Assembly: GCA_965112735.1 (NCBI GenBank)
Contig: OZ218953.1
Location: forward strand, 5,580,001 to 5,644,000
Length of the DNA: 64,000 nt
Source of the DNA: Phaeosaccion multiseriatum
Lineage: Eukaryota; Ochrophyta, other classes
Direction of reading: 5' to 3'
Both the position numbers and the translations under genes were made by a program. The notes below the pieces were generated by a model. That model made no database searches, was not told the origin of the DNA, and saw only the letters and a list, made by a program, of their open reading frames with translations. Of the stretch, positions 24,329-36,900 are shown one piece after another; the stretch's first letter is position 1; each line of letters starts with the position of its first letter.

Positions 24329-25698
24329 ATGAGTCCTCTACCTGCATCTGCACTGTTGGTGGTAGCACTGGGCGGAGCATCGAGTAGTATTGGATCCTCT
24401 GTGCAGGCGTTCGTCCCCGCTTTCCCTGCCCAAGGACGAGCAAGTGCCCCAGTGGGAGGGGGAGGAGAGAGTGCATCGGGGAGGAGAGCTGGAGCAACAG
24501 TTGCAACTGCTGCCGTGGCGAGAGGCGACACTGGAGGTGCTGGAAAGGGTCCACCCAAGAAGGCTGGGGGAAAGAAGGCGGCGGCGGCGGCGGCGGCGGC
24601 TGCTGCTGCCGCTGCTGCTGCCGATGAGGCCCCTCGGCGCCAAGCCCTGGAGGGCGTGATGATGCAGATCGAGCGTTGCTATGGCCGAGGGTCTATCTTA
24701 AAGCTGGGAGAATCGGACGCCATGGGTGTGGAGACAACTAGTACGGGAGCGCTCACTCTGGACATCGCTTTGGGTAAGCGTGTTGTCCATCTCCCCCTTT
24801 TTCGCCCATTGAAGTCTGTCCTTCTCTGCTCCCCCCGCCCCCTCCACCCGCCTCACTGTATACAATATCGTTTACCTCCTATCTCCTGCCCCCCCTCCCT
24901 CTCGCACCTCTCTTATCCTCTGGTCTGCCGTACTTTCCCTTCTGCTTTCCACTGTTTTCGCTCCTCTTTCATTCGCCCCCCCCCCCCCCACAAACACACC
25001 ACACACCACTAACCAACACGCAACGCACAACACCAACAACACCAAATCCCCCCAGGCGGTGGCCTCCCGCGTGGCCGAGTGATTGAGATCTACGGCCCCG
25101 AGAGCAGCGGCAAGACGACTCTCGCGCTCCACGCCCTCGCAGAGGTGCAGAAGAACGGCGGCGTGGCCGCCTTCATCGACGCAGAGCACGCGCTGGACCC
25201 TGCGTACGCTTCCAACCTGGGCGTGGACACAGACAACATGCTGGTGTCTCAGCCCGACTCCGGAGAGATGGCCCTGGACATTGTTGATCAGCTTGTGCGC
25301 TCCTCAGCGGTGGACATGGTTGTAGTGGACTCTGTGGCCGCTCTGGTGCCTCGCGCCGAGCTGGAGGGGGATATGGCGGACATGCAGATGGGCCTGCAGG
25401 CAAGGCTCATGAGCAAGGTGAGGTGCTGAGCGGCAAGGGAGGGGAGGGGAGGGGGGCTGTTTTTTTTTTGACTTAGGGTTAAGCGGCAAGGGAGGGGGCT
25501 CTTTTTTTATAACTTACAGGAATCAACCTAAGAATTACATGTGTGTGTATATGTGCAAGGGAGGGGAGGGGGATGAGAGGGTGGGGGGAAGCTTGAGGAG
25601 AGCCGTTGGGTGAGCGACGACCGACACGCAGGGGCTGGAAAGATGGATAGGAAGGAAAGAGATGTTATGTGTGTATATGCTCAGTTGATAACCTTTCT

Positions 25699-25769
<71 letters not shown>

Positions 25770-26902
25770 CACACAGGCGATGCGCAAAGTCACGGGCTCT
25801 CTGTCCAAGTCCGCGTGCACCGTGGTGTTCATCAACCAGCTCAGAAGCAAAATCGGCGTCATCTACGGCAGCCCAGAGGTCACCGCGGGGGGCAACGCGC
25901 TCAAGTACTATTCGTCTGTGCGCCTTGATGTGCGCAGGAAGGAGACGATGCGGGACGGAACGGGCATCGTGGTCAAGGTCAAGGTGGCCAAGAACAAAGT
26001 GGCACCCCCCTTCAAGGTCAGGGAAGAGGGAGGACGGAGGAGAAAGAGGAGGGACTTGGAGGTGCTGGCTCGCTCGCTCGGTCGCTTGCTTGCTTGCTTG
26101 CTTGCTTGCTCTCGGAGGGGGGATCATCACTAGGAACTCATTCGTTCCGTCATCCGTCCGCCTGCCCGCCCTGCCTCCGGCCTTTCGAGTCATACACCCA
26201 ACACTGGACGGGGCCAGCCGATTGATTCCGTTCCGTGTGATATAACTTGAGTCGCGCCTCTGCGCTGCCTGTGCCTGTTGCCTCTGCTGCGCAGGTTGTG
26301 GAGCTGGACGTGCTGTTCGGAAAGGGCATCGACTCCGTCTCCTGCCTGCTCGACGCCGGGGAGAAGGCGGGCTGCATCGAGCGCAAGGGCTCCTGGTACA
26401 GCTACGACGGCAACAACGTTGCTCAGGGAAGGCTCAACACCGTGGACTGGCTCAAGAAGGTGCGTTGTGTGCGCCGGAGAAACACGTTAACATGCACTCC
26501 GCTCTGCCCGATAGCTCTACCCGCTACCTCTACACTGTAGCTCTGCCCTACAGCAGCGGTAGCACTCTGCCCAGTGGTAGTAAGCCAACTAACTGAACCC
26601 CCCGAGCCGTCTTGTCACACCAACACGATGCTGTGTACCCCGTATGCATGTATGTATCATCGCAGAACCCTGATGCCCGGGAGAGTCTCGAGCAAAGGGT
26701 GCGCACTCAGCTGTCGGTGGATGGAGGGGCCGCTCAAGTAGAGGCTGACGAGGATGAGGGGCAGGACCTTGGGGAGGGGGAGGCGGAGGAGGAGGGGGAC
26801 GCGGAGGAGGAGCGCCCCTCGTTTGAGCGAGATCAGCCTCGGGCGAAGGACGGATTAAATCAGATGGACATGGCAGCGCACTTCAGCCAGGGAATCCTCT
26901 AA
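24329..26902 (+). CDS. recA: Plastid RecA recombinase
   Basis: Five in-phase exons (24329-24773, 25056-25417, 25777-26016, 26295-26459, 26666-26902) give about 482 aa. RecA catalyses ATP-dependent strand exchange. The core is complete: [13 protein letters not shown] at the start, Walker [10 protein letters not shown] (about 161-169), [24 protein letters not shown] (Walker B), and [19 protein letters not shown]. The N-terminus is a signal peptide followed by [10 protein letters not shown], the A/F cleavage motif of stramenopile plastid preproteins. An 18-residue Ala run precedes the core, and the C-terminus is strongly acidic, as in bacterial RecA. An internal phase-1 intron splits [10 protein letters not shown]. 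Intron 2 carries CT/CA microsatellites. Confidence 0.92.
25702..25776 (+). repeat. (CT)n(CA)n microsatellite before a recA acceptor
   Basis: A CT run followed directly by a CA run ends at the acceptor of recA exon 3. Confidence 0.85.
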
Positions 26903-26970
26903 ATGATACCACCAGGGAATCTCTAAATGATGCCACCAGGGAATCCTCTAATCAGCCAGGGGATCCTCTA
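26885..26970 (+). repeat. Tandem copies of the recA stop-codon region
   Basis: The last codons and stop of recA (CCAGGGAATCCTCTAAATG) are followed by three imperfect copies of the same sequence, spaced about 22-30 bp apart. Confidence 0.8.
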
Positions 26971-27480
26971 AATGGTACACAAACCGAAGTGCTTTCAAAG
27001 GAAGGCCTCTGTTTGGTAAGGGTTGTTGAGCTTTGAGCTTTGGTCGGTCCTTGTCAGCCGCGGCATCGCCCCGAGGGGAGAGGGGGAAAGGATCAGACGG
27101 TGACTTGTAACAATACACAATGGGGGGGTGGGACGAGGGGGAAGGACCTTAGGGCTGGGCACCGTACACCGCGTCGGAGAGAGCCGAGGAGGGCAGGACG
27201 AGGTAGGGGCAGCACAGGACAGGGGAAGGCAGTGGATGGCCCTGCACATGGTTGGCAAAGGAGACAAGTCCGCAGCGACTTTACATGTAGATGAACAAGA
27301 AAGGGAGCCGTACATTACAGCCGTATGTATATATGACAATAAATCGGCGCTCTTGATTTGATTGCCCAATGGCTTTGGATGCTTTCACTCTCCTTATTGT
27401 ACCAGTGGGACCAGCCTACGCTCCCACTGCTCCACTTTATGCTTTACTGCCGGCCAACGGCTATGTCCACACTTCAAATG
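26903..27480. other. Convergent 3' intergenic region
   Basis: This lies between recA and the coiled-coil gene stops. It begins with the stop-region repeats. An AATAAA hexamer occurs near 27340 (GACAATAAATCGG) on the plus strand, suitable for recA polyadenylation. No gene is seen. Confidence 0.5.
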
Positions 27481-28633
27481 TCAAAACTCGGGCGAAGCAG
27501 ACCGTGTCAAGCCGTAGTAGCCTGCAGTCACTGCAGTCACTGCTCCGCCCCGCCCCTCTTCTCCCGCCCACTCGGCCCCCTCTTGTGCCCCTCCGCTCTC
27601 GCCCTCGCCCTCGCCCTGCCCCTGCCCAGGCCACTGCTCCTGCTGCTGCTGCTCCATCATGTGATCCTCCTCCTCTTCCTCTTCGTCCTGTGCTTCCACG
27701 AGCTCCGGAAAGGTGAGAGCAAAGATGGCCTGAGAGATGAGGGCCTTGACCTCGTCTGCCAGCCCTCCCTTCTTGGCCCCGCCCCAGCCCTTCTTGCCAT
27801 CCGGCACGAGCATCCGTTCGAGGTCCACAAAGGCCTTCTCAGCTCTGAGGTTCGAAGCAATCGTAGCAGGGGGGAAGGAAATGAGAAGTGGGCGGAGGGA
27901 CAGACAAGGAGAGAATAAAGTCGGGAAGACGCTAAGCACGACTGAGACGCTCTGCCGTGCGAGGCCCAACGCTCAACGCTCAACGCATGTGAGAGCTCTG
28001 GAGGGAGGCTCACGAGAAAATCGAATCGACATTGATGTTCGATATGGGCCGGGAAGAAACTGAAACAGCGTACCTTGACTCCCACGTCCATTGTGCTTGG
28101 TCCTCAAGCCGTGTCCTCAGGGCCTTCATCCCCTCCGCCACCACGGTCAAGTGCTCGTCATCGTCGAAACACATCGCCACTCCTTCGAGAGATGAGAGTG
28201 GACGGGGAGGAGGGGCACGCGGAGGACGGGGGTCAAACTCACACACGCACACACGTACTACGAAGTACGAAACAAAACCGCTCCCTTTCTTCCCTCGAGG
28301 CCGGGTTTTCTCTCACTCACCTTTGAGCCTGGTGGCCAGTGCCTCGACGGGCCCCCAGCCCCCCGCCTCCTCTACCGCCTCTTCCACCCCGGGGAAGCCA
28401 AGTAGGCTCAGCACGAAGTCGCGCGCTTTGAAGGCGGCGAGGGCCTCTGCTACGCAAGAGAAGTGGCGCATGGACAGCTCTAGGGTCCGCCCCTGCCCGC
28501 CCCCCCCTCCTCCTGCCGTTCTCCCTGATGGCGCCCCCCCTCTCCCTGCTGCCCCTTTTCTTGTTGCCTTGACTTGCTCAATGTATCTCTCTGCGTCTTC
28601 CAATCCCTTGGGCACGTGAGAGTGCTCACTTCC

Positions 28634-28679
<46 letters not shown>

Positions 28680-30031
28680 ATCCCCAGCTGCTGCTCCTGC
28701 CGTCGCCCGTAGGCATGGAGCTCACGCAGCGCCTGCGCAAAGATGGAGGCGAGGGCTCCATCCATAGCCGCTGCGCTGGACTCGCCTTGGGTGGGCAGCC
28801 TCATGTCTACAAGCCGCCACACAGAGCTCCGGATGGAGTCACCGTCAACGTCACCGCTGCTGGAGCCAGAGCTACCGCCCACGCTGAGGGGGAAGGGTGA
28901 ATATAGAGGGGCGGGGAGAGACGCGGTGCTGGTGAGGCGGAATCGTTAGTTTCGAATGGTGCTGTAGAATAGGTTGGGGTGGCAAAGGCAAAGCGCGAAC
29001 CAAACGGAGAGCGGGTCGAGGTACTATCGCTTGTACCGCCCAAAGAACGCAGAGCAGGGAGGGACGAAATACAACACAAAAAGTATCACGAAAGGACACC
29101 ACCATTTTCGTACCTCGCGCCCTCACCGCAGAGAAGAAAAGGGTTCACTGTGGGTGCGGCCATCCCGAGGGGCTCGCTGTTGAGGAGGCGGCGAAGGTGG
29201 AAGCGCAGGAGCGAGCTCAGGAAGCCCGCAAGGCGCGAGCGGAGGGGCGACTCCAGCGCCGCCACTCTACTCCACCCCGCCACGCCGCCCGACATGGACT
29301 GAGACGAGTCAGGGGAGGAGAATGAGGAGGGGGGCCTGCACGAGTACACACAGCAGAGCTCTCGAAGATAACAGGCCGCCGCTGAAGTCACGTGCGTCTC
29401 GGACACCTCCGAGCCCATCTGCCGCGCAGCCTCTACCACCACTCCGGCCAAGCTGAGCCCCGTCCCTGCTACTGCTGTATCACCAACTCCTGCGTCTTGT
29501 ACGGTGTGAGTCGGTGGAGCGGCGGCTGCTACTACCGAGGATGACGAGTCTGTTGATGACTTAGCGACCATCACAGCTATGGAGGGGCTCTGCTCGCTCC
29601 TGCTCGCGCTGCTCTCGCTCTTAAGCGCACTCCTGCGCGTACCCGTCGCTGCCCCTCTGCCGCTGCGGGCAATGGTCTTCAGAGCTCGCATGAACGTCAG
29701 CAGCGCGTCCTCCCCCCCCTCCCCTCCTGCAAAGTGTCCAGCACGACTGCTGACGGCCCTGCCCTTAACAATATCCTCCTGCTCAATGACCCTCGACAGC
29801 AACTCTGCGCACCGCTCGGAGGTTCGCCGCGAGGCCGGCCTGGAGTCGACAGGAAGCGCCACCGCCGACAAGTCAAAGCTACAGAAGCGCACCTTGCCCA
29901 GGGGGGGGGCGCTACTCTCCGCTCGAAGGCTCTCCACCGCGGCGGCCTCCGCTGCCATCATGGCCTGGAGCATCGGGAGCAGGGTCACCACCCCCGTCTG
30001 CTCCTGTTGCCCTTGCTGCTGTATCACCAAC

Positions 30032-30067
<36 letters not shown>

Positions 30068-30218
30068 TGCTGGACGAGAGCCAGGGCGGAGGCGAAGACC
30101 GCTGGCAGCACGGCTCCGGCAGTATGGCGATATTTGAGGCGGGCGGCCTGCTCCATGATTTGCTGCCCCGAAGGGACTACAGGCAAGGGAGGGCGCGACC
30201 AAGAGGAAGCGCCTTGTC

Positions 30219-30257
<39 letters not shown>

Positions 30258-30872
30258 CTCCCACGCCTCTGTGGCCATAAGCCGTCCGCAGCACTTGTAA
30301 CTCGCGCTCTACACGCAGAGCCTCGGGCTCCATGGGCTCAGCCTCGAGCAGGGGGGGATTGGCTGCAGAGGCGGACGTGTCCGGCCCGGCTTTTGTCTGT
30401 CCTACCAAAAGCCCTCCTGGGGTCTTTCCTTGCTCTGCCCAAAGAACGCTCGAGCAAGAGTCCTGCGTGCCGCCCATCGACTCCACAACAGGGACTTGGC
30501 TGGCATCTGTACCACTGCTGATGCCGCTGATGCCGCTGATACTGCTGGTGCCGCTGGTGCTGCTGGTGACCGGCAAAGGGGCGGCAACTGCGAGGGCCTT
30601 CTCGTCAAGCTTCCGCCGCCTCCGTCCGGCAGCGTCTTGCGCTGCGAGGGCGCGTAAGTTGGTGCTGCTGCTGTTAGTGCCCTTACCACCACCCCCTTGC
30701 ACAGCCCGAGCCGCAGCCTTGCGCTTAATGGGCAGGGGAGACGGCAGGCAAGGCCAACCGGAGGTGTGTGAATGTGTGAGGGCAGAGGCCACCGGGGCGG
30801 AGGATGGCACGCACTTTCGCTTCTTGACCACCTTCCCCCGCTCCTCGGGGATGGGCACGAGGCCTGGATGTC

Positions 30873-30913
<41 letters not shown>

Positions 30914-31862
30914 ATCACCAATTGCCCCCTCTGAGCACCCCCGGAGGCGCCTCCTTTCCCTCCCTGGCCCTGACGAGCTGCAGCTGCTGGCTTCGACCCA
31001 CCTCTCCCCCCTGCCGCTGTTTTGGCGGTGGCCTTATTCGTCCTCCTCGCCCCCTGCGTCTCGTCAGTCGCCTTGTCAGCCTTCCTCACTTCTGCCACAC
31101 CCCCTCCGGCGGTTTCAGCTGTTGCTCCGGGTACTGCGGAGGTCCCATGCGCTGTCACCGCCTCCCCGTCTCTTGCTGCTCTACCTGCTCCTCCCTTCTG
31201 CGGAACATTCCGACTCCTCTTCACGCCCCGCTCCCGCTCCCCCCCCCCCTCCTCCTCCTCCTCCTCCGCCACGACTTGCTCGTTGTACACCACGCGGCCC
31301 CTCCGACTGATCCTCAAGCTCCGACGACGGAGGGATTGGTCCCTCTTCTGCACCTGCTCTGTCATCTTCAGAATCTGTGCCGAGATTGCCGCCGCCTCTC
31401 CCCCCCCCTCTCCCTCCCCGCCTCCCTCCCCTGCACTTTGTCCATCCTCTCCGCTGCCCCCCCCCCCCCCCTTGCCGCCCCTGCTACTACAACTACTTGT
31501 GCGGGCCTCACTTCCCCCCACCACCCCTGATTCTGCATCGCCTGCTTCTGCTTCGTCGTCATCATCCTTCAGGAAATCATCGTCAATCACGAGCATCCCC
31601 TCCCCTGCTCCTGCTGCTGTATCACCAACTGCTGCTGGTGCTCGTGCTGCTGGTGCTCCTGCTGCTGGTGCTCCTGCTGCTGGTGCTGCTGTGGTTGGGT
31701 CTCCCCCAGTTTTTGGGCTGTGATTCCACTCTCCAATCCTGCCGAGTCCGATTCCCAGCAACATGTCGTCGTTCTGCGGCATGCCGAAGTCGTCAGGCAT
31801 GGCCACCTCGTCCAACTCAGAAACATCCATCAAGTCCTCCGCTGCCGATATGTCTCCTCCTC

Positions 31863-31893
<31 letters not shown>

Positions 31894-33897
31894 ACCCTTT
31901 CCTCCTCCTTCGCTCCCCTCTTCTCCGTTCCTTGCCAGGGACAGCGCCTGCGTGTCAGCCTTTGCTTCCAACGCTGTTGCTGCTTCTGTTGCTGCCGCTG
32001 CGTGTACTGCTTTTGGTGCTGCTTTTGCTGCTTCCGTTGCTGCTGCGGCTGTTGCGACTACTGGCCTTTCTTCGTGTGTGCAATCTCCAGCACCTTCGCC
32101 ATGCTTCTCTTCCGTCGCTGAGACGGGGGCTGCTGGGATGAGACTCCGAAGCAAGGCGTCTCCCTGCAGCTCCTGCCCCAGGTTTGCTGACGTAAAAAGC
32201 TCCTTCAGGCCGCGCGCTAACGTCTCTACCGCCGTCTCGCCCGTCTTCGTTCCTTCGTCCATCGCTGTAGCGGAGGTGGCGGTAGCCATACCTTTCCCCC
32301 GTTTGCTGCCTCTGCCTCTGCCTCTGCCTCTGCCTTGCTCTTGACCCTCGTCTTGCTCCTTGGTGGCGCAGCCCCCTGCCCCGCCCTCCCCTGCAATTGT
32401 GTGAGCGACGACGGCCCTCAATCCCTGCTGTAGCGCAACAAGCTTGTCCTGGACACATTTCACCTCCTCATTGGCCCTCGTTAAGGCAGCCTTGTCCTTC
32501 TTTCCCTTGGCCTTGAGAGCAGCTGCGCTTTCCTTGAATCGCCGCTGCGCCGCGTCACTCTGCTCTTTCAAACAATCTACTTGGGCGCTCAGCTCGCCGT
32601 TCTCGCGGGTAAGAGCAGCGGTTTTGAACCCTTGCTGCTCTTGTACTTGCTGCTGCCTCTCTGTCCCCTCCTCCCGCAGTCTGTGTGCTTCTTGCAGCGC
32701 TGTGGCCAAACCTGATGCCATGTCCCTGCCCTCAATCTCCATGGAGTCCACACGGGCCCTGAGGGCGGCATTCTCCTCTTGCAGACTAGTCTGCCGTCGA
32801 ACGAGTTCCCTCCTCTCCGCCTCGGCCTCTCCAGCAACCGCAGCAACCGCAGCTTTGGTCTTTGCCAGCCCCTGTTGCTCGTCTCGCTCTTTCTCCTCGC
32901 GAACAATCGCCGCCTCCCTGCCCAACCTCACGTTCTCCGACTCCAGCGTCTCGATCTTGCTCTGAAGCTTCTGCACCTCAACTTCCGTCTTTTTGGCCTG
33001 CTGTAAAGTTTCCTCCCTTTGAGCACAAGCCCCCTGTACCTCTCCCACCAAAGCCTCAGCTGCCAGCTTGGCCGTCTTGGTCTCGTGTCTTGCGAGCGCC
33101 AGCTCGCTCTCCAAACCAGCCACACGCTCCTCCAAAGTCTTGATCTGTTGTATCGACGCCACCCACTTCGCCTGATGTTGCTGTTGCTCCTCCTCCTGTT
33201 GCTTCGCTTTCTGCAGCTCCTCCTGACGCTCTTGCTTTTCTTGACTGGGCTCTTCCTTATTCCGGGCGGCTTCTTTCTTCTCTTGCTGCTGCCGCTCCTC
33301 CGTGCAGCTACCGCCGCTCTCCGCCTTTCTTGGATGACCGTCATTGCCCCTATCTATCCTTCCGGCGTCTACCCCCCTAACTCCTGCTACCCCTACTACC
33401 CTATGGTGTTGTTGTCGTTGCTGTTGCTGCTGTTGCTGCTGTTGTTGTCTATATTTCTGCTTTTCCTGTTGCTTATGTTTCAAGTCTGCGAACAGTGAAG
33501 GCTGACCACAGCTGTTCGTGCCCCCGGCTGGGGATAGTGGCCCCGAATCTTTCCCATCGGCACTGCTGCCACCACCGCCACCCCCATTCTTCCCGTCTTT
33601 CCTCGACGCGTGGAGAGAGGGGACAGAAAACTGCGCCAGCGCTTCGCCTACTCCAGACGTAAGAAGACCACTCGGTCGAGCCTTCCCCTTTCTCGGACTT
33701 CTTCGGAGCTGCTGTTGCTGTTGCTGACCTGCTGAGCATTCAGGGAACTCCGTTCTCTGCTTGGTTGCCGCTACTTCTTCCCTATTAATATCCTTTACCC
33801 CCAGGGCCTTCTTGCCACTGCCTGCCCTGCCACTGCCTTCGCTGCCCACGCCCCCCTCCGGAGCTGCTCCTGGTCCATCCGTGAAGATGAACGGCAT
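27481..33897 (-). CDS. Large coiled-coil protein with polyglutamine tracts, function unknown
   Basis: Four in-phase exons (33897-29114, 28883-28321, 28182-28074, 27844-27481) give about 1939 aa. I do not recognise the family. The N-terminus has a basic AT-hook-like segment (RRSPRKGKARPSG). A long coiled coil covers about residues 190-500 (repeated Q/E-rich heptads). Then come Ala/Gly-rich and acidic stretches (FLKDDDDEAEAGDAE), a basic motif LRRRSLRISRRGRVVYNEQ, and several Gln runs. After about 1250 there is a more ordered region (VRFCSFDLSAVALPVD; LLTFMRALKTIARSG), and exons 2-4 encode a compact, presumably folded C-terminal helical part (MRHFSCVAEALAAFKARDFVLS; AMCFDDDEHLTVVAEGMKAL). A nuclear or structural role is a guess. 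It shares an 81-bp divergent promoter with the carrier gene. Confidence 0.75.
28637..28680 (-). repeat. CAG/CTG tract (polyglutamine)
   Basis: CTG repeats on the plus strand encode a Gln run in exon 2 of the coiled-coil gene. Similar runs occur at about 30031-30070, 30221-30255 (read as Ala) and 30880-30912. Confidence 0.85.
29475..29492 (-). repeat. Copy of the 18-bp CTG-linked dispersed repeat (one mismatch)
   Basis: It matches CTGTATCACCAACTGCTG except at one base and is translated here as part of GVGDTAVAG in the coiled-coil protein. Confidence 0.6.
30019..30038 (-). repeat. Copy of the CTG-linked dispersed repeat beside a CAG tract
   Basis: CTGTATCACCAA followed by CGGCTGCTGC. It is read on the coding strand as QQQPLVIQQQG and borders a long Gln run. 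Confidence 0.65.
30910..30924 (-). repeat. Degenerate copy of the CTG-linked dispersed repeat
   Basis: CTGCATCACCAATTG borders a CTG run and is read as QLVMQQQ. It is the most diverged copy. Confidence 0.5.
31617..31634 (-). repeat. Exact copy of the 18-bp CTG-linked dispersed repeat
   Basis: CTGTATCACCAACTGCTG exactly. It is read as AAVGDTAAG, a different frame from the LVIQQ copies in the same gene. Confidence 0.75.
31855..31887 (-). repeat. (CTC)n tract encoding polyglycine
   Basis: A run of TCC triplets on the plus strand encodes about 15 Gly in the coiled-coil protein. Confidence 0.85.
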
Positions 33898-33978
33898 ACT
33901 CAGGAGGATCTCTCTCTATTCTCTCTCTTGCTTATATAAAAAAATCCTCTAACGGTCGTTCCGCCGACACTCGAGAAG
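33898..33978. promoter_or_regulatory. 81-bp bidirectional promoter with TATA-like element
   Basis: Only 81 bp separate the two start codons. A TTATATAAAA sequence at 33932-33941 is the clearest TATA-like element in the window, about 38 bp upstream of the plus-strand ATG. Both 5' leaders must be very short or overlap. Confidence 0.6.
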
Positions 33979-36900
33979 ATGGCACTGGATGGATGGCTTG
34001 CTCATGCGTTGGGCATACCATTGGACACCCCAAAAGGGATGAAGCGGGCCAAGGCGTCAGGAGAGGCCAAGGTGGTTGGTCCACCCCCTGTGCTACTGCT
34101 CTTCGCCGCGACGGCATTGCTACAAACGGTCCATGTCACGGCCTTCAGCCTTGTTCATTCTCCCCCTGCCTCTGGTCTGGCCCGGCGCAGCAGCAGCGGG
34201 AGCACGCGCAGGAGCAACAGATTGCGGGGTGAAGGGAGTGGGTGGGGTTCTCCTTCATCGTGTGGCTGTGGGAGAAAAAGTTGCGGCAAGAGAGGGGGCA
34301 GTCAGCAGCAGTACGGCTGGAGAGAGGAAGGTCTGCTGTTGAGGAAGTCAACTGCTCGTGATGGAGAAGAGGTGCAGGATGGCAGTCGGAAAAGGCGCAG
34401 AGGAGACTCCAGCAGCAGGAGAAGTCGGCTCGCTGACACGAGGCTGGCTGCGGCGAGCACTCCAACAGGCAGCGCGGGGGGGGGGGGTGACAAGGCGCGA
34501 GGCTTAACAAGGAGAGACTTGCTATCCTCTGCCGCCCTGGCCGCCACTACGGGCACTGCCGCTGCAGCAGTGCTCACGGCTTTCCCTCAAGTATCCAAGG
34601 CAGCAGCGGCCGCAGCGCTAGGAGGATCCGGCTCCCCTGCCTCTGGATCTTTCAATTACGTCCCTCCCGAGCTGGTGTGGACCCCCGTGAACGAGGCGGG
34701 GCAGGCAGCGGCCAGCGGGACGGGGACGTACAGCCCGCGCTTCACAGCCTACTTGGCCCGATTCCTCCTGAACTTCGACCCCCGCAGCATGTACTGGTGG
34801 GAGCAGCAGAAGAGAAAAGTACCCCGAGACAAGGCCGAGGCACTGGCCAGGGAGCTGATGGAAAATGGCTCCGACGCGGTCTTTCGAGCGCTCGATCTCA
34901 ACAAAGACGGCGAGGTGGACAAGGAGGAGTTCTTCGTGTCGCTGAGCAATCAGAAGAGCGCCTTTAGTGGCTTCCAAGCCTCCGTGAGCTTTGGTAAGTG
35001 CAGGGTCCGAGGTGGGCGTAAGTGTTCGCGCCTCGGGCATGCCTCGTTTTGTTGTCTACACTGTTCGTCCTCCGCCCTCCTCGAGACTGCTTTTTGTCGG
35101 TGATGTCTTTTTATGCTCCTGAGAATGAATGCAAGTCGATTAGTCCATCCCTCCCTCGATGAGTATCGTCCTCCTCTCCTGTTTCTCCTCTCCTCTTCTC
35201 TCCTCTCCTCTCCTCTCCTCCCCCCCCCCCTCCCGTCCCCTCCCCGCGCGTCTCACGCCAACTCACTCACTCACTCGCTCACTCAGGCCTGCGCAATTAC
35301 CAAGGGAAGGACGGCACGCAACGCCTCTTCACCCTGCTCATGGACGAGTTCGGCCGCTCTCTGTCCAACAAGCGCCAGATCGCGCTGCTCTTCTCTCTGC
35401 TGGACTCCGAGCAGCCCACGCAGCTCATCAAGAAGCTCATCGCCGAGACGGACAACTCCTCCGTGGAGTCGTACAAGTAGGTGCTACTGAGTGAGTGAGT
35501 GTGTTCTGGCTAGAGGGGCTAGGTGGTTATGTTTTGTGTGCTACTGAGTGAGTGAGTGTGGCACGTCAGCGAGAGGCGAGGGAGAGGCGAGGGGGGGAGG
35601 GACTTGTGTTCGTGCTGGAGCTCTGGGAGAGGAGAGGAACGAACAGCGAGGGGCTATGGCATATACCCATATACCCATAAACTAAGTAAAGTATCCTTGT
35701 CCCCACGTCCCCACTACCCTTCCCTCCCCGCCCCCCGCCCCCCCCCCATCCACTGCCATCTCTCTCGTTTCTCTTAGGGTTGTGAATGGAGGCTCTGGCT
35801 ATTCTCCCCGGAAGCCCCCTCTAGTGACTGTGGAGAAGCCTCTGTACAAGGCGGATCAGGCCACCGCCAAGTGCACTCTCAAGCCCACGGGCCGCTTATT
35901 CCGCATCAAGGTAGGAACCACAGAGGGGGGCTTAAGTATGCTTAAGTATGGCCGGTATAGTCTGTCCCCTTTCTGTTTTTCAAGGACGAGTGGGGAGCAG
36001 GCCAGCGCGAGCCGTTGTGTTGTGCCTTGGGGAGGGAGCAGATGACAGAATAAGTGAAGAGAGCACTTGGACCCTGGGCCGGCTCCGAGGGACGAGGACA
36101 CCATCCAGGGTGACCACAGGGAGTACCACCAAAGTGCCACCAGATTGGTCGCTCCCCGCCCTCTCCCCCACCTCTTGCTCCTTTGGCATGATGTCACTTC
36201 GCTACCATCCTGGCCGTTTTCCCGATGCCGTCTTGGTCACTCTCTTCGCTGTATTTATGCACACCGTGCCGGGCGTCCCTGCACTTGCCAACACTTGCCT
36301 GGCCGCTGAGCATGCCTCTTCCTCTGTACCTCCTCTGTCTCTGTGTGCACCCCCCCCCCCCAGGTGCTCAGCGGCGGCAAGGGCTACACCAGCCCCCCCG
36401 AGGTGACTGTTTCCAGTCCGGCGTGGGGCAGAGGCGAGTCTGCCAAGGCCATCGCCACCATCAAGGGCGGGCAGGTGGCGGGCATTGTCCTGACCAATCA
36501 GGTGGGGAGGGGAGATACACAGTAGTTAGCAACCCTGTACATGTTTGGTCTTAGATCTCTTGTTCTCGTGTGTTCGTCTTGGTCCGCTCTCTGTCTGCTG
36601 ATGCCCTTGCCCTGCCTTGCCTCGCTGCTGTGCTCTCTCCTTCAGGGAAAGGATTACAGCCCCGATGACCCGCTCATTGTCTCGATTGGGCTGCCCACCC
36701 CCAAGGACGCCAACGTGATTCAGGACCTTGAGTCGGTCATGGGCGGTGAGTTGTGCGTTGTGCGTTGGAGGGCACCACTGGGAGTCCGCTTGCTGGTGCT
36801 GCTGGTGCTGGTGCTGGTGCTGGTGCTGCTTCTTCTGCATTCCCAAACTGCCTGTCTCCGAGGCTTTGGACGGTGGCGGATTTGTTTTGTTGGGCTCAAG

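Noticed and set aside
31022-32344. Plus-strand open frames over the coiled-coil gene
   Set aside because: They are mirror frames of CTG and CTC tracts with poly-Leu, Pro and Ser only; the minus strand is a single 4.8-kb frame with a coiled coil.
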